Origin: Pseudomonas sp. Irchel 3E13 | Lineage (GTDB): Bacteria; Pseudomonadota; Gammaproteobacteria; Pseudomonadales; Pseudomonadaceae | Length of the DNA: 64,000 nucleotides | Assembly: GCF_900187455.1 (NCBI RefSeq) | Contig: NZ_FYDX01000003.1 | Location: 1-64,000, forward strand | Direction of reading: 5' to 3' | Part shown: in pieces, positions 1 to 9,925 of the stretch | How positions within the stretch are numbered: position 1 is the stretch's first letter | Layout of the letters: every line of letters starts with the position of its first letter | Notes under the pieces: model-generated | Told to the model about the DNA's origin: nothing | Seen by the model: the letters and a program-made list of their open reading frames with translations, nothing else | The model's database searches: none | Made by a program: the position numbers and the translations under genes

Positions 1-80
1 CCCGAACTCAGCAGTGAAACGATGCATCGCCGATGGTAGTGTGGAGCTTCTCCATGTGAGAGTAGGTCATCGTCAAGATT
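1..80 (+). rRNA. rrf: 5S ribosomal RNA, 3' part (5' end outside window)
   Basis: The first 80 bases match the 3' two thirds of a Pseudomonas 5S rRNA: the conserved CCCGAACTCAG block, then GCCGATGGTAGTGTGG, GAGAGTAGG and a closing TCATCGTCAAG that would pair with the missing 5' end. The gene is cut by the window edge, so an rRNA operon lies immediately to the left. The exact 3' end is placed from the usual 120-nt length and may be off by one or two bases. Confidence 0.93.
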
Positions 81-88
81 AAATTCCG

Positions 89-124
89 AAACCCCTATCT
101 GCGTATGCAGGTAGGGGTTTTGTC
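89..124 (+). terminator. Rho-independent terminator of the rRNA operon
   Basis: A 14-bp stem (89-102 with 107-120, one G-T pair) closes a GTAT tetraloop. The downstream arm ends in a short T run. It lies 8 bases after the 5S rRNA, as expected for the end of an rrn operon. Confidence 0.9.
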
Positions 125-204
125 TTTTCCGGCTTTTTATCTTGGCTTAGGCAGCGCTGTTTTGGCGGCTTGAACGCTTCAGCAGAATGCTTAGACTGGC
201 TGTC

Positions 205-228
205 CTTGCTCCCACAAATGTGAGCAAG
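205..228. repeat. Small imperfect hairpin, possible degenerate REP half
   Basis: CTTGCT (205-210) and CACA (213-216) pair with TGTG (219-222) and AGCAAG (223-228), leaving a CC bulge. The TTGCTCCCACA wording resembles a common class of Pseudomonas REP palindromes, but the element is short and single. It lies between the rRNA terminator and the pqi operon. Confidence 0.35.
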
Positions 229-269
229 AGCACTAGAATAGAGCCCGACATCTTATTCAGAATCTATTT

Positions 270-929
270 ATGTCCGATCCCGCCGACGTTCGGCCGCTCG
301 CGAATCTGCCCCTCGATCAGTTGGTTGCTTGCCATGAGTGCGACCTGCTGATGCGCAAGCCGGTGCTCAGTCGAGACGAAAAGGCTCAATGCCCGCGCTG
401 CGGGTATGAGCTCTACGCCCACCGTCATAATGTGGTTGAGCGGAGCCTCGCATTGGTCCTGGCTGCTTTACTGCTCTATGTGCCCGCGAACTTCTTGCCA
501 ATCATGCAACTCCATCTGTTGGGGCAAAGCGCCGACGATACGGTGTGGAGTGGTGTGATCGGGCTGTATAGCACCGGAATGCGCGGCATCGCTGTTGTGG
601 TGTTCCTGTGCAGCATGGCTATTCCGCTACTTAAACTGCTATGTCAGCTCGCTGTGCTGCTGAGTATTCGTTGGAATGTCGGTAGGAACTACGGATTGCT
701 CCTCTACCGCATTTATCACCATCTGCGCGATTGGGGCATGCTCGAGGTCTATTTCATGGGTGTGCTGGTCGCTATCGTCAAGCTGCTGGATTTGGCCGAG
801 TTGAGCCTTGGGCTGGGGCTCTTGTGTTTCATCAGTTTGTTGCTGGTCCAGGTCTGGCTTGAAGTGGTGATGTCACCACATCAGATCTGGGTAGCTTTAT
901 CTGGAGAGGATTTGCATGCGGGCGATTGA
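270..929 (+). CDS. pqiA: Paraquat-inducible protein A-type membrane protein, first copy
   Basis: A 219-residue inner-membrane protein of the PqiA/LetA family, the membrane partners of MCE-domain proteins that move lipids between the inner and outer membranes. Near the N-terminus CHECDLL and CPRCGYEL (residues about 21-45) form a zinc-ribbon-like four-cysteine motif. The typical PANFLPIM motif and about four membrane segments follow. In Escherichia coli PqiA two such halves are fused in one protein; here each half is its own gene. The 3' end overlaps the next gene by 14 bases, so the two are probably translationally coupled. Which MCE system (Pqi or Let) this serves is not certain. Confidence 0.88.
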   Translation: MSDPADVRPLANLPLDQLVACHECDLLMRKPVLSRDEKAQCPRCGYELYAHRHNVVERSLALVLAALLLYVPANFLPIMQLHLLGQSADDTVWSGVIGLYSTGMRGIAVVVFLCSMAIPLLKLLCQLAVLLSIRWNVGRNYGLLLYRIYHHLRDWGMLEVYFMGVLVAIVKLLDLAELSLGLGLLCFISLLLVQVWLEVVMSPHQIWVALSGEDLHAGD

Positions 930-1539
930 TGCAGGGGTCCTGATTTGCGGCGAGTGCCATGAGCTCAATCGTCAGGAGCCTGATACTAGCGCCCAGACGT
1001 GTACACGCTGCGGTGCGATCGTTCATGCGCGCCGGCCCAATAGCCTGGCCAGAACCTGGGCCTTGCTGATTACTGCAGCCATTCTTTATATCCCGGCGAA
1101 CCTGCTACCGATCATGACGGTCAGTACGCTGGGGCAGGGTAGTCCGGACACCATCATGTCCGGCGTCATTACCTTGATGAAGCACGGCATGTTGCCAATT
1201 GCTGCCGTGGTGTTCATCGCCAGTATTCTGGTGCCGACCTTCAAGCTGGTGGGCATCGCCTTGTTGCTCTATTCAGTGCAGCGTCATCAACCGTTGTCCG
1301 CTCGCCAGCGAATCCTCATGTACCGTTTCATCGAGTTCATCGGGCGCTGGTCGATGCTGGATATCTTCGTCATCGCCATTCTCGTGGCGGTGGTCAACTT
1401 TGGTCGCATCGCCAGTGTCGAGGCCAACCTGGGGGCGATTGCCTTTGCCAGTGTGGTGATATTGACGATGTTTGCAGCAGTAACTTTCGATCCCCGACTT
1501 ATCTGGGATAACACGGAGTCGGACGACGACCATGAGTGA
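916..1539 (+). CDS. pqiA: Paraquat-inducible protein A-type membrane protein, second copy
   Basis: A 207-residue paralogue of the preceding gene with the same plan: CGECHEL and CTRCGAIV cysteine pairs (residues about 11-35), the PANLLPIM motif at the first membrane segment, and about four hydrophobic helices. It corresponds to the second half of a fused PqiA. GGAGAGGA lies just upstream of the ATG at 916, inside the previous gene. The TGA stop overlaps the start of pqiB by 8 bases. Three overlapping genes in a row indicate a single operon whose products act together at the inner membrane. Confidence 0.88.
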   Translation: MRAIDAGVLICGECHELNRQEPDTSAQTCTRCGAIVHARRPNSLARTWALLITAAILYIPANLLPIMTVSTLGQGSPDTIMSGVITLMKHGMLPIAAVVFIASILVPTFKLVGIALLLYSVQRHQPLSARQRILMYRFIEFIGRWSMLDIFVIAILVAVVNFGRIASVEANLGAIAFASVVILTMFAAVTFDPRLIWDNTESDDDHE

Positions 1540-3835
1540 TTTGCCTACGGCTAGAACCCGCCCCGCTTCGAATTGGTCGGCTATCTGGATTTTGCCTTTG
1601 ATCGCGCTGGTCATCGGTGGTTGGCTGGGCTGGCAGGCCTACCGGCAGTCTGGCGTAGATATCGAGGTCCGTTTCGAGAGTGGCGAGGGTATCGTCGCGA
1701 ACAAGACCGAAGTGGTCTACAAAGGTATGCCGGTCGGTAAGGTAAAGAGCCTGGTGCTGGACGCCAAAGGCAGTAATACCGGTGTAATTGCCACCATCGA
1801 GATGAGCTCGGCCGCCGAGCCTCATTTGTTGGCCAATACGCGCTTCTGGCTGGTCAAGCCCAGCGTAACGCTCGCGGGCATTACCGGGCTGGAAACGCTG
1901 GTTTCCGGTAACTACATCGCGGTCAGCCCAGGAGATGGAGAACCAACCAAGCGATTCGTCGCGCTGCCGGAAGCTCCTCCGTTATCCGATAGTGAGCCGG
2001 GGCTGCATCTGACGCTCAAGGCCGACCGGCTGGGTTCGCTCAATCGTGACAGTCCAGTGTTCTACAAGCAGATTCAGGTCGGTCGGGTGAAGAGTTACCG
2101 GTTGGCAGAAGACCAGGGCACTGTGGAAATCAAGGTTTTCATTGAGCCGGCTTATGCGCCGTTGGTGCGTAAACACACGCGTTTCTGGAATGCCAGCGGC
2201 GTCAGCGTCGATGCCAACCTGTCCGGGGTCAAGATCCGCAGTGAATCATTGGCCAGTATTGTGGCGGGCGGCATTGCCTTTGCCACGCCAGAGCACCGCA
2301 AGGACAGCCCGCCCACCGACCCGAGCCTGCCGTTCCGGCTGTATGAAGACTTCGATGCTGCCCAGGCCGGGATTCGGGTAAAGGTGAAGCTGAATGACTT
2401 CGAGGGGCTCCAGGCTGGCCGTACCCCGGTCATGTACAAGGGCATCCAGGTTGGCTCGCTGAAGGCTCTCAAGGTCGAGAGCGATCTGAACAGTGCGATG
2501 GCCGAGCTCACCCTGGACCCGCTGGCGGAAGACTATCTGGTGGAGGGCACTCAATTCTGGGTGGTCAAGCCCTCGATTTCCCTGGCGGGCATCACCGGTC
2601 TCGAGGCCTTGGTCAAGGGTAACTACATCGCGATTCGCCCGGGTGATAAAGGGGCATCCCCGCAGCGTGAGTTCGAAGCCCGCGCCAAGGCCCCTCCGCT
2701 CGACTTGAAGGCTCCAGGTCTGCACCTGGTGCTGTTCAGCGACAACCTCGGCTCGCTGGAGGTGGGAAGTCCCGTCCTCTACCGGCAAGTGAAGGTGGGT
2801 ACGGTGCAGAGCTACCAGTTCTCCCGCAAGCAGCAAAAGCGCCTGCTGATTGGCGTGCACATCGAGCCGGAATACGCGGGCCTGGTCAATGGCTCTACAC
2901 GGTTCTGGAACGCCAGTGGCATTACCCTTACGGGCGGCCTGTCAGGCATACAGATCAAGAGTGAGTCGCTGCAGAGTTTGATGGCAGGAGGGATATCCTT
3001 CGATACACCGGTACCGAACGTTGCTCTCAAGCGACGTATTCCTACATTCCGCCTGCACGAGAATCAGGAGGCGGCGAACCTTTCGGGTACCGCGATCACG
3101 ATCAAGGTGGCTGATGCCGATGGTCTGAAAGTCGGTACGCCTATTCGCTTCAAGGGGTTGGATGTTGGCAAGGTAGAAGGGGTCGACCTGAGTGCAGACT
3201 TGCAATCCGTCTTGCTCAAGGCGCGCATAACCGAAGTGCCGGAGCGAATCGCCAGGGTCGGTACCCAGTTCTGGGTGGTCAAGCCAGCGCTCGGTATCGT
3301 CAAGACCGAGAACCTGGGCACTCTGGTGACGGGCCAGTATCTGGAAGTGCAGCCTGCGGCCAAGAGTCCGGGCCCGCAGCGTGACTTCGTGGCCTTGCCC
3401 GAGAAGCCAGAGGTCCTTGGGCCTCCAGAGGGCCTGGCGCTTGTGCTGAGTGCGGCGCGACGCGGGTCGATCAAGCCTGGTGTGCCTGTGACTTATCGCG
3501 AGATACCGGTCGGCAAGGTGACGGGGTTCGAATTGGGGCAGACGGCGGATCGGGTGCTGATCCACATCTTGATCGAACCGCGTTACGCGGCGTTGGTTCG
3601 GGGCGGCAGCCGCTTCTGGAACAGCAGTGGCTTCGGCTTTGAGCTGGGCCTCTTCAAGGGCGCAACGGTACGGACCGAGTCCTTGGAAACCCTGATCCAG
3701 GGCGGTATCGCCTTTGCGACGCCGGATGGTGAACAAATCGGCAAGCCGGCATTACCGCAGCAGACCTTCGCGCTGTTCGACAAGGCGGAGGACGAGTGGC
3801 TGCAATGGGCGCCGAAAATCCCGCTCGGTAAGTGA
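1532..3835 (+). CDS. pqiB: PqiB/LetB-type MCE lipid-transport protein with six MCE domains
   Basis: A 767-residue protein with one N-terminal membrane anchor (about residues 16-34, beginning NWSAIWILPLIALVIGGWL) followed by tandem MCE domains in the periplasm. I count six repeats, each opening with a beta strand and a GxxVxYKGxxVGxV-like turn, near residues 44, 158, 281, 397, 520 and 637. E. coli PqiB has three and LetB (YebT) has seven, so the length (546 and 877 residues in those proteins) also falls between them. Stacked MCE rings form a tunnel for phospholipid between the two membranes. It follows two pqiA genes and overlaps the second. Naming it pqiB rather than letB is by operon convention only. 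Confidence 0.88.
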   Translation: MSDLPTARTRPASNWSAIWILPLIALVIGGWLGWQAYRQSGVDIEVRFESGEGIVANKTEVVYKGMPVGKVKSLVLDAKGSNTGVIATIEMSSAAEPHLLANTRFWLVKPSVTLAGITGLETLVSGNYIAVSPGDGEPTKRFVALPEAPPLSDSEPGLHLTLKADRLGSLNRDSPVFYKQIQVGRVKSYRLAEDQGTVEIKVFIEPAYAPLVRKHTRFWNASGVSVDANLSGVKIRSESLASIVAGGIAFATPEHRKDSPPTDPSLPFRLYEDFDAAQAGIRVKVKLNDFEGLQAGRTPVMYKGIQVGSLKALKVESDLNSAMAELTLDPLAEDYLVEGTQFWVVKPSISLAGITGLEALVKGNYIAIRPGDKGASPQREFEARAKAPPLDLKAPGLHLVLFSDNLGSLEVGSPVLYRQVKVGTVQSYQFSRKQQKRLLIGVHIEPEYAGLVNGSTRFWNASGITLTGGLSGIQIKSESLQSLMAGGISFDTPVPNVALKRRIPTFRLHENQEAANLSGTAITIKVADADGLKVGTPIRFKGLDVGKVEGVDLSADLQSVLLKARITEVPERIARVGTQFWVVKPALGIVKTENLGTLVTGQYLEVQPAAKSPGPQRDFVALPEKPEVLGPPEGLALVLSAARRGSIKPGVPVTYREIPVGKVTGFELGQTADRVLIHILIEPRYAALVRGGSRFWNSSGFGFELGLFKGATVRTESLETLIQGGIAFATPDGEQIGKPALPQQTFALFDKAEDEWLQWAPKIPLGK

Positions 3836-3841
3836 TCCGCG

Positions 3842-3874
3842 TCCGGGCCCGGAGGAATTCTCCCCGGGCCCGGA
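3842..3874. other. Strong GC-rich hairpin after pqiB
   Basis: An 11-bp perfect inverted repeat (TCCGGGCCCGG at 3842-3852 with its complement at 3864-3874) begins 7 bases after the pqiB stop. No T run follows, so it may protect the mRNA 3' end rather than terminate. A classical terminator lies 50 bases further on. Confidence 0.6.
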
Positions 3875-3921
3875 TGTGAATAACGCCGCTCTTGTAAGGT
3901 GTTCACCAAATTACAGGCAAT

Positions 3922-3949
3922 AAAAAACCGACCCTGAGGTCGGTTTTTT
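3922..3949. terminator. Bidirectional terminator shared by pqiB and rpsT
   Basis: AAAAAACCGACC (3922-3933), a CTGA loop and GGTCGGTTTTTT (3938-3949) form a 12-bp stem with a T run on either strand. It lies between the convergent pqiB and rpsT genes and can end transcription from both sides. Confidence 0.92.
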
Positions 3950-3963
3950 AACAAGCTTGTCGC

Positions 3964-4236
3964 TTAGGCAGCAGCTTTCAGCGCCTTGATGTGGCCATTC
4001 AGACGGCCTTTATGGCGGGCAGCTTTGTTCTTGTGGATGATACCTTTGTCGGCCATACGGTCGATTACAGGTACAGCCAGGGTGTAAGCAGCTTGCGCTT
4101 TTTCGGCGTCTTTTGCGTCAATGGCTTTCACTACGTTTTTGATGTAGGTACGAACCATGGAACGCAGGCTGGCGTTGTGGCTGCGACGCTTCTCAGCCTG
4201 TTTTGCACGTTTTTTGGCGGAAGGTGAGTTGGCCAC
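3964..4236 (-). CDS. rpsT: 30S ribosomal protein S20
   Basis: A 90-residue basic protein beginning [20 protein letters not shown], the unmistakable start of S20, which binds 16S rRNA in the body of the small subunit. The length is normal. The start codon is GTG (complement of 4234-4236), with GAGGAG as ribosome-binding site seven bases upstream. S20 genes often use a non-ATG start (UUG in E. coli), which is part of their translational self-control. A strong promoter lies about 50-80 bases upstream and a terminator follows closely, so this is a single-gene transcript. Confidence 0.97.
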   Translation of the reverse strand: MANSPSAKKRAKQAEKRRSHNASLRSMVRTYIKNVVKAIDAKDAEKAQAAYTLAVPVIDRMADKGIIHKNKAARHKGRLNGHIKALKAAA

Positions 4237-4286
4237 CGTCGAGCTCCTCGAAAGACTTGGTAAATAGCAAACAAAATAGGCCGCGA

Positions 4287-4315
4287 ATCATGCCGATGAG
4301 TTGACCGGTTGTCAA
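4287..4315 (-). promoter_or_regulatory. Sigma-70 promoter of rpsT
   Basis: Read on the minus strand: a perfect TTGACA (-35, complement of 4310-4315), a 17-base spacer and CATGAT (-10, complement of 4287-4292). A GC-rich TCGCGG discriminator follows, as is common for ribosomal genes under stringent control. It lies about 50 bases before the rpsT GTG. Confidence 0.75.
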
Positions 4316-4489
4316 GGCCGAGGGCGGAGTTCCGCCCAATGGCCAATCTCTCCATCGGGATGATTCCCTTCTGGTGCATGACCTGTAAACTCGGGAGCTT
4401 TTGCGCTGCCTCTTTTGCGCGGCGCGCAGTATCGCATATCCGGATGGCTTTCGGCCTGCCCTTCATCTATCTGCCATGAAAAACTTTCG

Positions 4490-6028
4490 ATGAATCTGCT
4501 CAAATCCCTGGCTGCGGTCAGCTCCATCACCATGGTGTCGCGTGTGCTGGGTTTTGTACGGGACACCATTCTGGCGCGTATTTTCGGTGCTGGAGTCGCA
4601 ACTGACGCCTTCTTCATTGCCTTCAAGCTGCCCAATCTGTTGCGCCGGATCTTCGCCGAGGGCGCATTTTCCCAGGCATTTGTGCCGATACTGGCCGAAT
4701 ACAAAACCCAGCAGGGTGAAGAAGCGACCCGCACTTTTGTCGCTTATGTCGCCGGCCTGCTGACCCTGGTGCTGGCACTGGTCACTGTGGTCGGCGTGTT
4801 GGCCGCCCCTTGGGTTGTCTGGGCTACGGCACCTGGTTTTGTCGATAGCGAGGAAAAGTTTCACCTCACCACCGATCTGTTACGTGTGACTTTTCCTTAT
4901 ATATTGCTGATCTCGCTGTCATCCCTGGCCGGCGCCATCCTCAATACTTGGAACCGTTTTTCGGTGCCGGCGTTCGTGCCAACCCTGCTCAACGTGGCGA
5001 TGATTTTCTTCGCGTTGTTCCTCACGCCCTATTTCGATCCGCCGGTCATGGCGCTCGGCTGGGCGGTGCTGGCGGGTGGCCTGTTGCAACTGCTTTATCA
5101 ACTGCCTCATCTGAAAAAGATTGGCATGTTGGTGCTGCCTCGCCTCAATGTCCGCGATACCGGTGTCTGGCGAGTGCTGAAACAAATGCTGCCAGCGATC
5201 CTTGGCGTCTCGGTCAGCCAGATCTCGCTGATCATCAACACCATTTTCGCTTCCTTCCTGGTGGCGGGTTCGGTGTCGTGGATGTACTACGCCGACCGCC
5301 TTATGGAGTTGCCTTCCGGCGTCCTGGGCGTGGCGCTGGGCACCATCCTCCTGCCGACCCTGGCCAAGACCTACGCCAATAGGGACCGCCAACAGTATTC
5401 GCAGATCCTCGACTGGGGGCTGCGCCTGTGTTTCCTGTTGGTGCTGCCGTGTGCCTTGGCCCTGGCGATCCTCTCGGAGCCCTTGACGGTAGCCTTGTTC
5501 CAATATGGCAAGTTCAGCGCGTTCGACGCGCAGATGACCCAGCGTGCGCTGGTTGCCTACTCGGTCGGGCTGCTCGGTATCATCCTGATCAAAGTGCTGG
5601 CTCCCGGCTTCTATGCGCAGCAGAACATCCGTACTCCAGTGAAGATCGCGATTTTCACCCTGATCTCGACCCAATTGCTCAACCTGGTATTTGTCGGGCC
5701 ACTGCAGCATGCCGGACTGGCCTTGGCGATCAGCGTCGGTGCCTGCCTCAATGCCGGTCTGTTGTACTGGAAGTTGCGTCAGCAGCAGCTGTTCGAACCG
5801 CAGCCGGGCTGGGGGCGTTTTCTGCTCAAGCTCGTGATTGCGGTGATTTTGATGTCGGCCGTACTGATCGTTGGCCTGATGTTCATGCCGCCTTGGGCGC
5901 AGGGCGATATGTTGATGCGGTTCTTGCGGCTGGGCGCGCTGATTGCGGCCGGCATCCTGACCTATTTCGGCAGCCTGTTCCTGTTCGGCTTCCGCCCCCG
6001 GGACTTCGCCCGCAAGGCGCTGCACTGA
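4490..6028 (+). CDS. murJ: Lipid II flippase MurJ
   Basis: A 512-residue polytopic membrane protein of the MOP exporter superfamily (formerly MviN). It flips lipid II to the periplasmic face for peptidoglycan synthesis and is normally essential. The opening [20 protein letters not shown] and the following [12 protein letters not shown] and [20 protein letters not shown] blocks are diagnostic, and about 14 membrane helices can be traced. The ATG at 4490 gives the usual length; an upstream in-frame ATG at 4415 would add 25 unlikely residues. The gene is divergent from rpsT and precedes ribF, a conserved order in Pseudomonas. Confidence 0.96.
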   Translation: MNLLKSLAAVSSITMVSRVLGFVRDTILARIFGAGVATDAFFIAFKLPNLLRRIFAEGAFSQAFVPILAEYKTQQGEEATRTFVAYVAGLLTLVLALVTVVGVLAAPWVVWATAPGFVDSEEKFHLTTDLLRVTFPYILLISLSSLAGAILNTWNRFSVPAFVPTLLNVAMIFFALFLTPYFDPPVMALGWAVLAGGLLQLLYQLPHLKKIGMLVLPRLNVRDTGVWRVLKQMLPAILGVSVSQISLIINTIFASFLVAGSVSWMYYADRLMELPSGVLGVALGTILLPTLAKTYANRDRQQYSQILDWGLRLCFLLVLPCALALAILSEPLTVALFQYGKFSAFDAQMTQRALVAYSVGLLGIILIKVLAPGFYAQQNIRTPVKIAIFTLISTQLLNLVFVGPLQHAGLALAISVGACLNAGLLYWKLRQQQLFEPQPGWGRFLLKLVIAVILMSAVLIVGLMFMPPWAQGDMLMRFLRLGALIAAGILTYFGSLFLFGFRPRDFARKALH

Positions 6029-6089
6029 CGGACGGCGCGGGCCGGACGTCGGTTTTGTACGATCCACGTCCTGGCTTCGCGCTGTTGCC

Positions 6090-6118
6090 TGTCGTCGGCG
6101 CCCGGGTGTGGTTATAAT
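6090..6118 (+). promoter_or_regulatory. Probable promoter in front of ribF
   Basis: A perfect -10 hexamer TATAAT at 6113-6118 lies 28 bases before the chosen ribF start. The -35 region at the 17-base spacing (TGTCGT, 6090-6095) is weak. It would start transcription of the ribF-ileS-lspA-fkpB-ispH series. Confidence 0.5.
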
Positions 6119-6146
6119 CGACCACTTTATGAGCAAGAAGCGCGTT

Positions 6147-7097
6147 ATGCAGCTGGTTCGAGGCCTCCACAACCTTCGCCCCCGGCACCGGGGCTGCGTT
6201 GCAACTATCGGCAATTTCGACGGTGTTCACCGCGGCCACCAGGCCATCCTGGCGCGTCTGCGTGAGCGCGCGGTAGAGCTGGGTGTGCCCAGTTGCGTGG
6301 TCATTTTCGAGCCACAGCCGCGTGAATATTTCGCTCCGGAAACCGCTCCGGCCCGTCTGGCCCGCCTGCGCGACAAGGTGGCCCTGCTGGCTGCCGAAGG
6401 TGTCGACCGGGTGTTGTGCCTGGCGTTCAACCAGCGCCTGAGCAGGCTCAGCGCCAGCGAGTTCGTCGAGACCATCCTGGTCGACGGGCTGGGTGTGAAG
6501 CACCTTGAGGTCGGTGACGACTTCCGCTTCGGTTGCGACCGTCTCGGCGACTTCGCCTTCCTGCAGGATGCGGGCAACTGCCATGGCTTCTCCGTCGAGG
6601 CGGCACAGACCGTCGAACTCGACGGGCTGCGGGTCAGCAGCACGCAGGTTCGCGATGCACTGGCCGCTGCGGACTTCGTGCTGGCCGAGCGCCTGCTGGG
6701 GCGGCCATTCCGCATCAGTGGTCGAGTACTGCACGGACAGAAGCTGGCTCGGCAGTTGGGCACGCCCACCGCCAACGTACAACTCAAGCGCCGTCGTGTG
6801 CCGTTGAGCGGGGTCTACCTGGTCAGTGTGCCAATCGATGGCAAGGCTTGGCCCGGTGTTGCCAATATTGGCGTGCGGCCAACCGTTTCCGGGGATGGCA
6901 GCGCCCACCTGGAAGTGCATCTGCTGGATTTTGCCGGTGATCTGTATGGCCGGCGCCTTACGGTGGAATTCCACCACAAGCTGCGCGAAGAGCAGCGCTT
7001 CGCCTCCCTGGAGGCGCTCAAGTCGGCGATCGATGCGGATATCGCCGCCGCACGTGCCCATTGGCACGCTCAACCGCTAACGAAGAGCCTGAAATGA
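6147..7097 (+). CDS. ribF: Bifunctional riboflavin kinase / FAD synthetase
   Basis: A 316-residue RibF that phosphorylates riboflavin to FMN and adenylates FMN to FAD. The N-terminal nucleotidyltransferase half carries the motif [14 protein letters not shown]; the C-terminal kinase half has GTPTANVQL and GVYLVSV. I chose the ATG at 6147 ([10 protein letters not shown]), the usual Pseudomonas start; an upstream ATG at 6129 and a GTG at 6108 exist. The TGA stop overlaps the ileS ATG as ATGA, implying coupled translation. It heads a five-gene series that includes ileS, lspA, fkpB and ispH. Confidence 0.95.
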   Translation: MQLVRGLHNLRPRHRGCVATIGNFDGVHRGHQAILARLRERAVELGVPSCVVIFEPQPREYFAPETAPARLARLRDKVALLAAEGVDRVLCLAFNQRLSRLSASEFVETILVDGLGVKHLEVGDDFRFGCDRLGDFAFLQDAGNCHGFSVEAAQTVELDGLRVSSTQVRDALAAADFVLAERLLGRPFRISGRVLHGQKLARQLGTPTANVQLKRRRVPLSGVYLVSVPIDGKAWPGVANIGVRPTVSGDGSAHLEVHLLDFAGDLYGRRLTVEFHHKLREEQRFASLEALKSAIDADIAAARAHWHAQPLTKSLK

Positions 7098-9925
7098 CCG
7101 ACTATAAAGCCACGCTTAACCTTCCGGACACCGCCTTCCCTATGAAGGCCGGCCTGCCACAGCGCGAACCGCAGATCCTGCAGCGCTGGGACAGTATTGG
7201 CCTGTACCGGAAGCTGCGCGAAATTGGCAAGGATCGTCCGAAGTTCGTCCTGCACGACGGCCCGCCCTACGCCAACGGCAAGATCCACATCGGTCACGCG
7301 CTCAACAAGATTCTCAAGGACATGATTGTCCGCTCCAAGACCCTGTCCGGCTTCGACGCGCCTTATGTTCCGGGCTGGGACTGCCACGGCCTGCCGATCG
7401 AGCACAAGGTCGAAGTCACCCATGGCAAGCACCTGACCGCGGACAAGACCCGCGAGCTGTGCCGTGCCTACGCCGCTGAGCAGATCGAAGGCCAGAAGGC
7501 CGAGTTCATCCGTCTGGGCGTGCTGGGCGACTGGGACAACCCGTACAAGACCATGGACTTCGCCAACGAGGCCGGCGAAATCCGTGCCCTGGCTGAAATC
7601 GTCAAGCACGGTTTCGTGTTCAAGGGGCTGAAGCCGGTCAACTGGTGCTTCGATTGCGGTTCGGCCCTGGCTGAAGCCGAAGTCGAGTACGCCGACAAGA
7701 AATCCCAGACCATCGACGTAGCCTTCAAGGCCGCCGATGAAGACAAGCTGGCCGCCGCCTTCGGCCTGGCTTCGCTGCCCAAGCCGGCTTCCATCGTGAT
7801 CTGGACCACCACCCCGTGGACCATCCCGGCCAACCAGGCGCTGAACATCCATCCGGAATTCACCTACGCCCTGGTCGACGTCGGCGACAAGCTGCTGGTG
7901 CTGGCCGAAGAACTGGTCGAGTCCTGCCTCAAGCGTTACTCGCTGGAAGGTTCGGTCATTGCCACCGCGCCGGGCTCGGCGCTGGAACTGATCAACTTCC
8001 GCCATCCGTTCTACGACCGTCTGTCGCCTGTTTACCTCGCCGAATATGTCGAGCTGGGCGCCGGTACTGGCGTGGTGCACTCCGCGCCGGCCTACGGTGA
8101 GGACGACTTCGTCACCTGCAAGCGCTACGGCATGGTCAACGACGACATCCTGACCCCGGTGCAGAGCAACGGCGTGTACGTCGACTCGCTGGAGTTCTTC
8201 GGCGGCCAGTTCATCTGGAAAGCCAACCCGCACATCGTCGACAAGCTGGCCGAAGTCGGCTCGCTGCTGTTCACCGAAACCATCAGCCACAGCTACATGC
8301 ACTGCTGGCGCCACAAGTCCGCGCTGATCTACCGCGCCACCGCGCAGTGGTTCGTGGGCATGGACAAGCAGCCGGACACCGGCGACACCCTGCGTGAGCG
8401 TGCACTCAAGGCTATCGAAGACACCAAGTTCGTCCCGGCCTGGGGCCAGGCGCGCCTGCATTCGATGATCGCCAACCGTCCTGACTGGTGTATCTCGCGT
8501 CAGCGTAACTGGGGTGTTCCAATCCCGTTCTTCCTGAACAAGCAGACCGGCGAACTGCACCCGCGCACCGTCGAACTGATGGAAGAAGTGGCCAAGCGCG
8601 TCGAGCAAGAAGGCATCGAGGCCTGGTTCAAGCTGGACGCCGCCGAATTGCTGGGTGAAGAGGCTGCCCAGTACGACAAGATCGCCGACACCCTCGACGT
8701 CTGGTTCGACTCCGGCACCACGCACTGGCACGTACTGCGCGGTTCGCACAACATCGGCCACGAAGCCGGTCCGCGCGCCGACCTGTACCTGGAAGGTTCC
8801 GACCAGCACCGCGGCTGGTTCCACTCCTCGCTGCTGACCGGTTGCGCGATCGACAACCATGCGCCATACCGCGAACTGCTGACCCACGGCTTCACCGTCG
8901 ACGAAAACGGTCGCAAGATGTCCAAGTCGCTGGGTAACACCATCGAGCCGCAGAAGGTCAACGACACCCTGGGCGCCGACATCATGCGTCTGTGGGTTTC
9001 GGCCACCGACTACTCCGGCGAGATGGCGGTTTCCGACCAGATCCTGCAGCGCAGCGCCGATGCCTATCGCCGCATCCGCAACACCGCGCGCTTCCTGCTT
9101 TCCAACCTGTCCGGCTTCGACCCGGCCCGCGACCTGCTGCCAGCCGAAGACATGCTGGCACTGGATCGCTGGGCGGTTGACCGTACCCTGCTGCTGCAAC
9201 GCGAGCTGGAAGAGCACTACAGCGAATACCGTTTCTGGAACGTCTACTCGAAGATCCACAACTTCTGCGTGCAGGAGCTGGGTGGTTTCTACCTGGACAT
9301 CATCAAGGACCGTCAGTACACCACTGGCACCAACAGCGTTGCCCGTCGTTCTTGCCAGACCGCGCTGTACCACATCTCCGAAGCGCTGGTGCGCTGGATC
9401 GCGCCGATCCTGGCGTTCACCGCCGACGAGCTGTGGCAGTACCTGCCGGGCGAGCGCAACGAGTCGGTCATGCTCAACACCTGGTACCAGGGCCTGACTG
9501 AGCTGCCGGAAGGCATCGAACTGGATCGCGCCTACTGGGATCGCGTGATGGCGGTGAAGGCCGCGGTCAACAAGGAACTGGAGAACCAGCGTTCGGCCAA
9601 GGCCATCGGTGGCAACCTGCAAGCCGAAGTGACCCTGTTCGCCGACGAGTCCCTGGGCAACGATCTGGTCAAGCTGGGCAACGAACTGCGCTTCGTACTG
9701 ATCACGTCTGCGGCCAGCGTCGCGCCGTTTGTCGAAGCGCCGGCCGATGCCGTGGTTACCGATGTCGCCGGCCTGAAGCTGAAAGTGGTCAAGTCCGGTC
9801 ACGCCAAGTGCGGCCGTTGCTGGCACTTCCGCGCTGACGTCGGGATCAACCCTGCGCATCCGGAAATCTGCGGTCGTTGCGTCGACAACATCAGCGGCAG
9901 CGGTGAGGTGCGTCACTATGCCTAA
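7094..9925 (+). CDS. ileS: Isoleucyl-tRNA synthetase
   Basis: A 943-residue class I aminoacyl-tRNA synthetase that charges tRNA-Ile. It shows the HIGH signature ([12 protein letters not shown], about residue 66), the KMSKS loop ([10 protein letters not shown], about residue 610), a CP1 editing domain with [11 protein letters not shown], and a C-terminal zinc finger (CGRCWHF and CGRC). The length matches type I bacterial IleS. The start at 7094 sits in the ATGA overlap with ribF. The stop overlaps the first codons of lspA, another sign of a compact operon. Confidence 0.98.
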   Translation: MTDYKATLNLPDTAFPMKAGLPQREPQILQRWDSIGLYRKLREIGKDRPKFVLHDGPPYANGKIHIGHALNKILKDMIVRSKTLSGFDAPYVPGWDCHGLPIEHKVEVTHGKHLTADKTRELCRAYAAEQIEGQKAEFIRLGVLGDWDNPYKTMDFANEAGEIRALAEIVKHGFVFKGLKPVNWCFDCGSALAEAEVEYADKKSQTIDVAFKAADEDKLAAAFGLASLPKPASIVIWTTTPWTIPANQALNIHPEFTYALVDVGDKLLVLAEELVESCLKRYSLEGSVIATAPGSALELINFRHPFYDRLSPVYLAEYVELGAGTGVVHSAPAYGEDDFVTCKRYGMVNDDILTPVQSNGVYVDSLEFFGGQFIWKANPHIVDKLAEVGSLLFTETISHSYMHCWRHKSALIYRATAQWFVGMDKQPDTGDTLRERALKAIEDTKFVPAWGQARLHSMIANRPDWCISRQRNWGVPIPFFLNKQTGELHPRTVELMEEVAKRVEQEGIEAWFKLDAAELLGEEAAQYDKIADTLDVWFDSGTTHWHVLRGSHNIGHEAGPRADLYLEGSDQHRGWFHSSLLTGCAIDNHAPYRELLTHGFTVDENGRKMSKSLGNTIEPQKVNDTLGADIMRLWVSATDYSGEMAVSDQILQRSADAYRRIRNTARFLLSNLSGFDPARDLLPAEDMLALDRWAVDRTLLLQRELEEHYSEYRFWNVYSKIHNFCVQELGGFYLDIIKDRQYTTGTNSVARRSCQTALYHISEALVRWIAPILAFTADELWQYLPGERNESVMLNTWYQGLTELPEGIELDRAYWDRVMAVKAAVNKELENQRSAKAIGGNLQAEVTLFADESLGNDLVKLGNELRFVLITSAASVAPFVEAPADAVVTDVAGLKLKVVKSGHAKCGRCWHFRADVGINPAHPEICGRCVDNISGSGEVRHYA

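Noticed and set aside
4322..4337. GGGCGGA-GT-TCCGCCC hairpin in the rpsT-murJ gap
   Set aside because: The loop would be only 2 bases, there is no T run and no gene ends nearby, so no function can be argued.
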